NCBI RefSeq assembly: GCF_900184685.1
Contig: NZ_FXXL01000006.1
Span: 620,001 to 684,000 of the forward strand
Source of the DNA: Butyricimonas sp. Marseille-P3923
GTDB lineage: Bacteria > Bacteroidota > Bacteroidia > Bacteroidales > Marinifilaceae
Reading direction: 5' to 3'
Length of the DNA stretch: 64,000 nucleotides
Below, one piece after another: positions 9,351-16,509 of this stretch. The notes beneath the pieces were generated by a model, which saw nothing but the letters and a program-made list of their open reading frames with translations, was not told where the DNA came from and searched no databases. The number at the start of each line of letters is the position of its first letter. Positions within the stretch are counted from its first letter, which is position 1. A program made the position numbers and the translations under genes.

Positions 9351-10562
9351 CTACTTTATATAATAGACACCTCCTTCTTTTTTTACCGGTTTGTTAATAA
9401 TCAGTCCTAAAGCACGCACCACCCAGTCTATCGTCGACGATTTGTCAAACTCCAGGCTGAAAGTTTCTTTTTCCAATCCCGGGGCAAGGCGAATCTCCAC
9501 CCCGTACCATTGGGATATATCAAATATTATTTTATCCAATCTCGCCCGGTTGTATTTAAAACTATTCCCCAACCACGCGGTATAATCTGCCGGATCTACT
9601 TTTTCCACCCGCACGGCACTATCTATCATCGAGTAACATACCCGCTGGTTGGGTAAAATCATGGTTTCCTTGCCTCCCGCCGTCATACCTATACTCCCTT
9701 TCACGAGTACCGCCTCGGCAAGAGCGAGTTTTTCACTGCTGAACAAGTTAAACTCCGTACCATACACCTTCACTTGTGTTTCTCCGGCTTTCACGACAAA
9801 AGGAATATCGGATTTCTCCACGCTAAAATAGCCTTCCCCCTTTAGTTCCACCCGCCGGACTGAATCACAGAACTCCTCCGGGAATCTTAATTCACTGCCG
9901 GCATTCAACATAACAGTGGAACCGTCTGCTAGTTGCACACTGTAGGTATATCCGGCAGGAATTACAACCCGAACGATTCGGACATTTTTTTTAACAGGGG
10001 TGAGATTCTTCTCAGATAATTCTTCTTGTTTCTTTTTCCCCACGACATAGACATTCCCTTTTTCTTTTACTTCCAGCGTATCTAATGAAAGGATCACATC
10101 GTTTTTCTCGGTAGTGATTAAGGTCGGCACTTTTATCTCGGCCATTTTTATCACGGGAGTTCTTTCTATCACTTGTTCCCTTTCAGGCAACATCGTTGTT
10201 ACCATGAAAAACAACACGATCGCTGCCGCCACGGAACTCCCCGCATACAACCAATGACGGGATGCTCTTTTCTTCCGCTCCAGTCCCCGCAATCTTGCCT
10301 GCAATTTTTCCCCCATCTTCTCCTTGTCCATCCGTGCTATCTGATGTATCTCCTCTACCATCCGTTCCACGACATCCGTCCCCGTTTGCCTCCCTTCCTC
10401 TTCTTCGGTAAACTCCATCTCACGCAAGAGAATCTCCTTTTTCATCGACTCCGCCCGCTCGATCGCCTTCCCGGCAATTTCCAAATCTTTTCTCTCTTTA
10501 TTATCCAATTTCTTCATATATTTTTGCCATGCTTTTATTATAAAACAGTTTTCTCCGCTCAT
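9351..10562 (-). CDS. FecR-family anti-sigma factor
   Basis: About 403 residues from ATG 10562; the frame is open to 10655, and in-frame ATGs at 10601 and 10655 cannot be excluded. A charged cytoplasmic N-terminal part of ~100 residues is followed by one membrane segment (HWLYAGSSVAAAIVLFFMV). A periplasmic FecR domain comes next (IPAGYTYSVQLADGSTVMLNAGSELRFPEEF), then a short C-terminal domain typical of Bacteroidetes FecR. It receives a signal from the STN domain of the adjacent SusC and controls an ECF sigma factor. No sigma gene lies upstream, where one is normally found; the next gene is a divergent deaminase. The N-terminal part has an unusually long Glu/Lys-rich helix. Confidence 0.85.
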   Translation of the reverse strand: MSGENCFIIKAWQKYMKKLDNKERKDLEIAGKAIERAESMKKEILLREMEFTEEEEGRQTGTDVVERMVEEIHQIARMDKEKMGEKLQARLRGLERKKRASRHWLYAGSSVAAAIVLFFMVTTMLPEREQVIERTPVIKMAEIKVPTLITTEKNDVILSLDTLEVKEKGNVYVVGKKKQEELSEKNLTPVKKNVRIVRVVIPAGYTYSVQLADGSTVMLNAGSELRFPEEFCDSVRRVELKGEGYFSVEKSDIPFVVKAGETQVKVYGTEFNLFSSEKLALAEAVLVKGSIGMTAGGKETMILPNQRVCYSMIDSAVRVEKVDPADYTAWLGNSFKYNRARLDKIIFDISQWYGVEIRLAPGLEKETFSLEFDKSSTIDWVVRALGLIINKPVKKEGGVYYIK

Positions 10563-10741
10563 TTTTACCTGAGGTGAGTTGTATTTAATATAGTTTAACA
10601 TCTTGTGTAAAAAAGGTATGTTTGTTAAACGAAGGAATTCTCGCAAATTGCTCATTTATTGAGCAATTTTTCACAAAAAAACGATATAGAATTTGCATCC
10701 GGCAATATCATACCGCTCTGGCATTTCAGGTTCAATTATTA

Positions 10742-10796
10742 GACTTGCCTCCGATTTGAAACAAAAATAAGGATGACTTGCCTCCGATTTGAAACA
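10742..10796. repeat. Two 22-bp direct repeats in the fecR/mtaD spacer
   Basis: The same 22 bases occur at 10742-10763 and 10775-10796, start to start 33 bases apart (about three helical turns). They lie just upstream of the plus-strand -7 element at 10803 and within the divergent fecR leader region. This fits a pair of operator sites on one face of the DNA, although the protein is unknown. Nothing else is obvious in the 367-base spacer 10563-10929. Confidence 0.6.
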
Positions 10797-10802
10797 TTTT
10801 CG

Positions 10803-10810
10803 TATATTTG
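10803..10810 (+). promoter_or_regulatory. Promoter -7 element for mtaD
   Basis: TATATTTG matches the Bacteroidetes TAnnTTTG -7 consensus. A TTG about 22 bases upstream, inside the second 22-bp repeat, could serve as the -33 element. The transcript would have an untranslated leader of roughly 110 bases before the deaminase start. Confidence 0.5.
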
Positions 10811-10929
10811 CAACTGATAATCAACACCAAAGCAATTATCACTTTAAAATAACAACCTCATTAATTTACCTCGTGGGACAATTACCAAATATCATTGAAA
10901 AAGAATCTCTTTCACAAAAATAAAACACC

Positions 10930-12237
10930 ATGAAAAACACCATCATATTCAACGCCCGCATCCTCACCATGAACGAGAACATGGAGGTAATTAAAAACGG
11001 CTCTATTCTGATAGAAAAAAATTGTATCAAAGAAATTCGTGACGGTAAAATCGAGATGCCCGATGCCGAATATTTCGACGCGGAAGGCATGATCGTAATG
11101 CCCGGATTCGTGAACACGCACACGCACGTGCCGATGACCATGTTACGCGGGTACGCCGACGACCTTCCCCTTCACACGTGGCTAAACGACCATATCTTCC
11201 CGGCAGAGGCCCGTATGGTGACACCGGAGAATGTTGCCGTGGCTACCCGGCTGGCCTTTATTGAAATGATCAAATCGGGTACGACCTGTTTCAACGACAT
11301 GTACTTCTTCGAGGATATTATCGCCGCAGAAGCCAAGAAAGCCGGAATCCGTGCCGTTATCGGCGAATCGCTCATAGACTTCCCGACTCCCAGTTTTCAC
11401 ACGCTCGACGAGGGTATTGCCCGCTGTGAATCCCTCGTGCAGCAATGGTACGGGAACGACCTGATCCACCCGACGGTTTGCGCCCACTCGCCATACACCT
11501 GTTCGAAACAAACCCTGAGAAAAGCAAAAGATATAACGGAAAAATACAATATTCCCCTTCACATCCATGTTGCTGAAACCCGCAAAGAAGTAGAGGACGT
11601 CACGGCACAAACAGGAGCCTCCCCTGCTGAGTATCTCTACTCGATCGGCTTACTTGACCGAAACGTGATTGCCGCTCATTCCGTTTGGCTCAACCCGAAA
11701 GAAATCGAATTATATGCCCGGACACACACCTCCGTGGCGCATTGCCCGAAAAGCAATCTAAAACTCGCCAGCGGAATCGCCGACACGGACACCTACCTGA
11801 AAGCGGGGGTAAACGTGAGCATCGGGACCGACGGCACGGCAAGCAACAACACGCTGGACATGGTCGAAGAAACACGCTTCGCCGCCCTTCTCCCCAAGGG
11901 AACACGTTACAACCCGGAAGCCGTCAGCGCCCGCACCGCCCTTCGCATGGCAACCATCAACGGGGCTAGAGCCTTGGGATTAGGTCATTTGACCGGAAGC
12001 CTCGAAACAGGTAAACGGGCAGACCTCATCGTGATTCACGCCGACGCCAGCAACATGATTCCCGTGTACGACGAGTACTCTGCTATCGTGTACGCGGCGA
12101 ACAGCAAGAACATCCGTTCCTCCATGGTCAACGGCAAATGGATCATGCGAAACCGGGAAGTTCTGAACATCGACAAAGAAGCCACCATGCACGCCATGCA
12201 ACACCTTGTGAATGAATCGAGAAAATGTAATCAATAA
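10930..12237 (+). CDS. mtaD: 5'-methylthioadenosine/S-adenosylhomocysteine deaminase
   Basis: This 435-residue cytosolic metal-dependent amidohydrolase belongs to the MtaD/SsnA/TrzN-like group. Visible features are the metal-binding HxH (NTHTHVPM, residues 64/66) and the substrate segment MLRGYADDLPLHTWLNDHIFPAE characteristic of MTA/SAH deaminases. A central HVAETRKEV contains a metal His, a second metal His sits in AAHSVWL, and the catalytic Asp is in SIGTDGTASNN. The enzyme deaminates MTA, SAH or adenosine to the inosine form. MTA is a by-product of classical spermidine synthesis, so its position next to agmatinase is suggestive, although no aminopropyltransferase gene is seen nearby. Confidence 0.88.
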   Translation: MKNTIIFNARILTMNENMEVIKNGSILIEKNCIKEIRDGKIEMPDAEYFDAEGMIVMPGFVNTHTHVPMTMLRGYADDLPLHTWLNDHIFPAEARMVTPENVAVATRLAFIEMIKSGTTCFNDMYFFEDIIAAEAKKAGIRAVIGESLIDFPTPSFHTLDEGIARCESLVQQWYGNDLIHPTVCAHSPYTCSKQTLRKAKDITEKYNIPLHIHVAETRKEVEDVTAQTGASPAEYLYSIGLLDRNVIAAHSVWLNPKEIELYARTHTSVAHCPKSNLKLASGIADTDTYLKAGVNVSIGTDGTASNNTLDMVEETRFAALLPKGTRYNPEAVSARTALRMATINGARALGLGHLTGSLETGKRADLIVIHADASNMIPVYDEYSAIVYAANSKNIRSSMVNGKWIMRNREVLNIDKEATMHAMQHLVNESRKCNQ

Positions 12238-12275
12238 TTTTCAATCTTCAACTTTCAATTTTCAATTAAATACGT

Positions 12276-12283
12276 TAGTTTTG
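12276..12283 (+). promoter_or_regulatory. Promoter -7 element for agmatinase
   Basis: TAGTTTTG matches TAnnTTTG and lies 53 bases before the agmatinase start. A run of TCAA(T/C)TTTCAA-like words (12241-12266), a common low-complexity motif in Bacteroidetes spacers, lies just upstream. An AAAGGAG sequence at about 12300 is too far from the ATG to act as its ribosome binding site. Confidence 0.5.
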
Positions 12284-12335
12284 CAGACCTTTTTATAAAG
12301 AAAGGAGTTTATAAACACTATAAACCCAAATAGAT

Positions 12336-13199
12336 ATGGAGAATAAAAATTATGGAGGACTCGACAGCGAGTTTACGGCATACGAAACAGCCGAGATTGT
12401 AGTATTACCAGTACCTTACGACGGGACAAGCACGTGGTTGAAGGGAGCGGACAAAGGTCCCGATGCGATTCTTGAAGCATCGGCAAACATGGAACTCTAC
12501 GATATCGAAACGGATTCCGAAGTTTACACCCGCGGCATCGCGACATTAGACCCGGTAACGGAAGCCTCTTCTCCCGAAGCCATGTCTCAAGAAGTGGAAA
12601 AACAAGTTGATAAAATTCTGACAGATAAAAAATTCCCCGTGATACTGGGAGGGGAGCACTCCGTGAGTATCGGGGCATTCCGGGCTTTTGCAAAACACTA
12701 TGACAAATTTTCTGTCCTGCAATTGGATGCACACTCCGATATGCGCAGCGAATACGAGGGTTCCACCCACAACCACGCCTGCGTGATGGCCCGTGCCAAA
12801 GAATTGGCTACCGTTGCACAAGTAGGCATCAGAAGTTCCGCTATCGAGGAAAAGGAAAACATCATGCCCGACCGTATTTTTTACGCTCACGACCTGCATG
12901 ATGCCAAAGAGGGCAACAACTGGATGTACATGGTATCCCAGAAATTGCATGACAACGTTTATATCACGATCGACTTGGACGTTTTCGATCCCGCTATTCT
13001 TCCGGCCACGGGAACCCCGGAACCGGACGGATTGTATTACCGGGAAGTATTGAATTTCCTGAAACTGATTAACGAGCGCCACAACATCATCGGTTTGGAC
13101 GTGGTAGAACTTTGCCCCAACGAAATCAATAAATCATCCGATTTCCTTGCAAGCAAACTGATCTACCAGATATTGAGCATGAGGTTTCAAAACCAATAA
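12336..13199 (+). CDS. speB: Agmatinase (agmatine ureohydrolase)
   Basis: This 287-residue protein is of the arginase/agmatinase family and uses two Mn ions. The metal-ligand motifs are all present: GGEHSVS (His), DAHSDMR (Asp-His-Asp) and DLDVFDP (Asp-Asp). The reaction hydrolyses agmatine to putrescine and urea. With the arginine decarboxylase at 16.5-18.4 kb it completes the arginine > agmatine > putrescine route. The downstream deoxyhypusine-synthase-like gene is 152 bases away on the same strand. A few agmatinase-family enzymes use guanidino acids instead; the genomic context favours agmatine. Confidence 0.92.
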   Translation: MENKNYGGLDSEFTAYETAEIVVLPVPYDGTSTWLKGADKGPDAILEASANMELYDIETDSEVYTRGIATLDPVTEASSPEAMSQEVEKQVDKILTDKKFPVILGGEHSVSIGAFRAFAKHYDKFSVLQLDAHSDMRSEYEGSTHNHACVMARAKELATVAQVGIRSSAIEEKENIMPDRIFYAHDLHDAKEGNNWMYMVSQKLHDNVYITIDLDVFDPAILPATGTPEPDGLYYREVLNFLKLINERHNIIGLDVVELCPNEINKSSDFLASKLIYQILSMRFQNQ

Positions 13200-13204
13200 T
13201 ACAA

Positions 13205-13305
13205 TTTTAGATTTATGACTTACGATTTATGATTCAAAAAAGCGTAAGCCTTGTGCGGTTGGAATCCAAAATCTAAAATCATAAATCACAAATAAAGAAA
13301 TTGAG
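13205..13305. repeat. Interrupted inverted word repeat between speB and the DHS-like gene
   Basis: Words of the type GATTTATGA, repeated on the left (13211-13231), recur in reverse complement on the right (about 13270-13290, AATCTAAAATCATAAATC). Transcribed, they can pair into a long AU-rich hairpin. Such word repeats are frequent in Bacteroidetes spacers. The stem may attenuate transcription between the two genes, but there is no clear U-run. Confidence 0.5.
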
Positions 13306-13351
13306 TCAATAAGGTCCTCATAATTGTACCTTATATTTTTAAATAAATAAA

Positions 13352-14374
13352 ATGGAAAAGAAAGATTTATTAAAAGACACTATCAAACACATCGACATCA
13401 AATCGTATGACTCAACCCAATTGATCGACGCGATGCGCGATATGTCCTTCACCTCTCGCGATACTGCCAGAGCAACTGATATCCTGATGATGATGGTTGG
13501 AGAGAAAGAGTGTACTAATATTCTTACCATTGCCGGAAGTACAAGTGCTGCCGGATGTATGCAGGTATATGTGGATATGGTTCGCAACAAAATGGTTGAC
13601 GTGGTAGTTTCTACCGGGGCATCTATCATCGACATGGACTTGTTCGAGGCTCTGGGTTTCAAACACTACAAGGGACACCAGGACGTGCCTGACATGCAAT
13701 TGAGAGAACTTTACATTGACCGTATTTACGATACGTTCATCGACGAGGAGGAATTACAAGCTTGCGACCACACGACTTACGAGATCGCCAACAACTTGGA
13801 ACCCCGTCCTTATTCATCACGTGAATTTATCTGGGAAATCGGGAAATGGTTACACGAGGGACACGCCGTGAAAAAAGACAGCTTGATCCAAACTTGCTAT
13901 GAATGTGGTGTACCCATCTTCTGCCCGGCATTCTCAGACTGTAGCGCGGGATTCGGTATCGGTAAACACCAATGGGAACACCCCGACAAACACCTGTCGA
14001 TTGACTCGGTAAAGGACTTCGTTGAACTGACCCAAATCAAGATCAAGGCTGGTACTACCGGACTGTTCATGGTCGGTGGCGGAACCCCGAAGAACTTCGC
14101 ACAAGACACCGTAGTCTGTGCTGAAATCTTAGGTTTCGACGTGCCTATGCACAAATACGCCATCCAAATCACCGTGGCTGACGTTCGCGACGGAGCATGC
14201 TCTTCTTCAACCTTGAAAGAAGCCTGCTCTTGGGGTAAAGTCGACGTTACCTACGAGCAAATGGTTTACGCCGAAGGTACAACCGTTATTCCCGCTATCG
14301 CAAGTTACGTTTATCACAACGGACCTTGGAAAGAAAGAGAATATAAAAATTGGAATAAATTATTCCTGAAATAA
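13352..14374 (+). CDS. Deoxyhypusine synthase-like polyamine enzyme
   Basis: This 340-residue protein has the full deoxyhypusine-synthase fold signatures: an NAD-binding SGATS-like region (VVSTGASIIDMDLFEALG), FMVGGGTPKNFAQ, ITVADVRDGACSSSTLKEA, and the catalytic-lysine segment CSWGKV near residue 307. The eukaryotic/archaeal enzyme modifies eIF5A, which bacteria lack. Bacterial members have been linked to NAD-dependent aminobutyl transfer between polyamines (homospermidine-type synthesis). Given the neighbouring agmatinase and arginine decarboxylase, a polyamine product is the likeliest output; the exact acceptor is unknown. A hairpin terminator follows 13 bases after the stop. Confidence 0.8.
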   Translation: MEKKDLLKDTIKHIDIKSYDSTQLIDAMRDMSFTSRDTARATDILMMMVGEKECTNILTIAGSTSAAGCMQVYVDMVRNKMVDVVVSTGASIIDMDLFEALGFKHYKGHQDVPDMQLRELYIDRIYDTFIDEEELQACDHTTYEIANNLEPRPYSSREFIWEIGKWLHEGHAVKKDSLIQTCYECGVPIFCPAFSDCSAGFGIGKHQWEHPDKHLSIDSVKDFVELTQIKIKAGTTGLFMVGGGTPKNFAQDTVVCAEILGFDVPMHKYAIQITVADVRDGACSSSTLKEACSWGKVDVTYEQMVYAEGTTVIPAIASYVYHNGPWKEREYKNWNKLFLK

Positions 14375-14386
14375 TGAAGAAAGAAA

Positions 14387-14415
14387 AGGCTGTCTATTTA
14401 CTTTTTAGACAGCCT
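14387..14415 (+). terminator. Hairpin terminator after the DHS-like gene
   Basis: Arms AGGCTGTCTA (14387-14396) and TAGACAGCCT (14406-14415) pair perfectly over 10 bp. The tail CTTCATTTAT is only weakly U-rich. The AGGCTGTC/GACAGCCT type recurs after prs in this window. Confidence 0.7.
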
Positions 14416-14544
14416 CTTCATTTATAACGCATTTTTGCGGAAAATCTCTACACCGTCAAGGGGTAAAATTCCCCACCCATTCTTCCGGGTATATTCTTTC
14501 AACTATCCAAGAAATTGCCTATATTTACTTTTCGAAAACGGGAG

Positions 14545-15621
14545 ATGGAAAACAAGAAAATCATTCATATTGATATGGACGCGTTCTATGCTTCCATAGA
14601 GCAACGGGATCACCCGGAATACCGGGGAAAGCCTCTTGCCGTGGGAAGAGCGGAGAAAAGGGGAGTCGTGGCAGCTGCCAGTTATGAGGCTCGACGTTAT
14701 GGCGTACGCTCTGCCATGTCGTCCATGAAAGCCAAACAACTTTGCCCGGATTTGATCTTTGTCTCTTCCGGCATGGAACATTATAAATCCGTTTCCCACC
14801 AAATACATGAAATATTCCGGGAATATACCGATATCATCGAACCGCTGGCGCTTGACGAGGCATTTCTCGATGTCACGGAGAACAAAAAAGGCATCACCCT
14901 TGCCGTGGATGTCGCCCGGGAAATAAAGCGGGAAATAAAAGAAAAGCTCGGTTTGATAGCCTCCGCGGGAGTATCCTACAATAAATTCCTTGCCAAGATC
15001 GCCTCCGATTACCGTAAGCCAGACGGGTTATACACGATACATCCCGAACGGGCTGCCGATTTTATAGCGAAATTACCCATAGAAGCTTTTTGGGGTATCG
15101 GGAAAGTTACCGCCCGAAAAATGCATTCGCTAGGAATACACACGGGGGCAGACCTTCGCAAATGTTCTGCGGCTTTTCTCGCTCGCAATTTCGGGAAAAA
15201 CGGGGCTCTATACCACGATTTCGCGCATGGAATAGACCCTCGAATTGTTTCCCCCGAACGTATCCGCAAATCAGTGGGTTGCGAAAGTACCTTCGACAAC
15301 GACTTGACAAACTATATCGCCGTTATCATCGAGTTGTACCACGTGGCAGTTGAACTTATACACAGGCTAGAAACATCCGGTTTCAAGGGACATACCCTCA
15401 CGCTAAAAATAAAATTCCACGACTTTTCTCAAAAAACACGTAGTGCCAGCGTGGCATATGAACTGAAAACTTTAAAAGAAATTCTCCCTCTGGCAAAAAA
15501 ATTACTCCGGGAATTAGAACTTACTCAATTTAGGATTAGACTCATAGGACTCTCTGTATCAAATCCTTTCGAGGCGACATCTATTGAAGGACCATTACAA
15601 TTAAGGTTTGATTTTGATTAA
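14545..15621 (+). CDS. dinB: DNA polymerase IV (Y-family translesion polymerase)
   Basis: 358 residues from ATG 14545, where the conserved start KKIIHIDMDAFYASIEQRD begins; an upstream in-frame ATG at 14515 adds ten unconserved residues. Catalytic acidic residues are in HIDMDAF and LALDEAFLD. The steric-gate/finger motif SYEARRYGVRSAM, the HhH thumb region (GIGKVTARKM) and the little-finger domain follow. The C-terminal QLRFDFD resembles a sliding-clamp-binding peptide. It copies past damaged bases and may be stress induced; no LexA-like site was recognised. Confidence 0.93.
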   Translation: MENKKIIHIDMDAFYASIEQRDHPEYRGKPLAVGRAEKRGVVAAASYEARRYGVRSAMSSMKAKQLCPDLIFVSSGMEHYKSVSHQIHEIFREYTDIIEPLALDEAFLDVTENKKGITLAVDVAREIKREIKEKLGLIASAGVSYNKFLAKIASDYRKPDGLYTIHPERAADFIAKLPIEAFWGIGKVTARKMHSLGIHTGADLRKCSAAFLARNFGKNGALYHDFAHGIDPRIVSPERIRKSVGCESTFDNDLTNYIAVIIELYHVAVELIHRLETSGFKGHTLTLKIKFHDFSQKTRSASVAYELKTLKEILPLAKKLLRELELTQFRIRLIGLSVSNPFEATSIEGPLQLRFDFD

Positions 15622-15724
15622 TTATGAAACCTTTACGTTTAATTGACGTATATAGGCATACAATTTGAATAAATTATCATGTAACCGAAACTTAACGGAA
15701 ACGTCACTCGGTTACGATGAAAAC

Positions 15725-15826
15725 CTGATACCTTTGTATCAGTATTCAAAGAGAGACTTCGATTTTTTTTCATAAATTTGTTATTGGTATTTTGGGTCCC
15801 CGCTGAGACAGCGCGGACCATTTTTA
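15725..15826 (+). ncRNA. Candidate structured small RNA, copy 1
   Basis: Three parts follow in order. The first is an 18-nt palindrome with arms CTGATAC and GTATCAG (15725-15742). The second is a 36-nt block (15752-15787, from AGAGACTTCG to TTATTGG) that is identical in copy 2. The third is a hairpin (15795-15819) of two 5-bp helices, GGTCC/GGACC and CGCTG/CAGCG, split by one C-C mismatch and closed by loop AGA, followed by ATTTTTATTTT. The palindrome contains TACCTTTG, a fit to the -7 promoter element, so transcription could instead begin about 15743-15745. No ORF fits. An 8-bp inverted repeat (15681-15688 / 15708-15715) lies upstream. No known RNA family was recognised. Confidence 0.6.
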
Positions 15827-15987
15827 TTTTACCCTGTACACATCCAAAGTACACGGGAGCGTTTTTTTTCCTAGGCAAACCGGGACTGTATTAACACCTA
15901 ATTCCAACCGTATTCAAACTCTATTAATAAGGTAATAATTCACCTTTTCCAGAGCCCGCCCAGAACTCAAACAGACCAACCATACTC

Positions 15988-16049
15988 CGGGATAGCTGTG
16001 CCACGGCGAAGCAACAGTTCGGCTACGGCAGAATAGCAGGTTCTTCCCG
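15988..16049. other. GC-richer block with hairpin potential between the two RNA-like elements
   Basis: Between the two RNA-like copies, CGGGA (15988-15992) pairs with TCCCG (16045-16049). Inside it TGCC/GGCA and CGAA/TTCG can also pair around a GCAACAG loop. The block is clearly more GC-rich than its flanks and has no ORF. It could be part of another RNA on either strand. Elsewhere in 15622-16509 nothing else was recognised besides the listed elements and the speA terminator. Confidence 0.25.
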
Positions 16050-16191
16050 AGAATACAATTGATTTTTTTAAGGGATTATTTCAGTACATAGTGAAACCTT
16101 TCGTCGAGAAATACGTTTACTACTATAGATTTCAATGATTAATCTATATAATGGAAATTTAACTATAAGAATTTTCATATATAAAGAAAAG

Positions 16192-16287
16192 CCGATACCT
16201 TTGTATCGGATTTCAAAAGAGACTTCGATTTTTTTTCATAAATTTGTTATTGGTTGCCTCCTGCTGTGACAGCACGAGGCTTTTTTT
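16192..16287 (+). ncRNA. Candidate structured small RNA, copy 2
   Basis: This has the same architecture as copy 1, 467 bases downstream. The palindrome arms are CCGATAC and GTATCGG (16192-16209), and the identical 36-nt block is at 16218-16253. The hairpin (16256-16280) has arms GCCTC/GAGGC and TGCTG/CAGCA, again split by one C-C mismatch, with loop TGA, and is followed by seven T. Paired positions change together between the copies (T-A to C-G in the first stem, most pairs in the outer second stem), which supports RNA pairing. It ends in a strong terminator-like U-run and points toward the 3' end of speA. Confidence 0.62.
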
Positions 16288-16431
16288 CTTTCACCGTTGC
16301 TAAACTATAAAATCTTTTTTTACCTACAAACGTTTGCACCACTTTTAATAGTGTTAAATATCAGAATAGCCACAACAATCTAGTTATCAATAGTGTTGTT
16401 TTTCGCTTTAACACTTCCAGAATTGCGTTTT

Positions 16432-16483
16432 CACAAAAAAAAAGATCGTGTCAACATCTACAATGAGATAACTAACACGACCT
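16432..16483 (-). terminator. Intrinsic terminator of speA
   Basis: On the minus strand, TCGTGT/ACACGA arms (16475-16480 and 16446-16451 in plus coordinates) close a structured loop. They are followed by a run of U (plus-strand A-run 16435-16443), 26 bases after the speA stop. Confidence 0.7.
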
Positions 16484-16509
16484 TCTATATTTCGAAAATT
16501 ATATTCTGC

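Noticed and set aside
15955-16068. Cobalamin or other known riboswitch in the spacer after dinB
   Set aside because: GC-rich and foldable, but no B12 box, TPP or SAM core could be matched, and the next plus-strand gene is far away.
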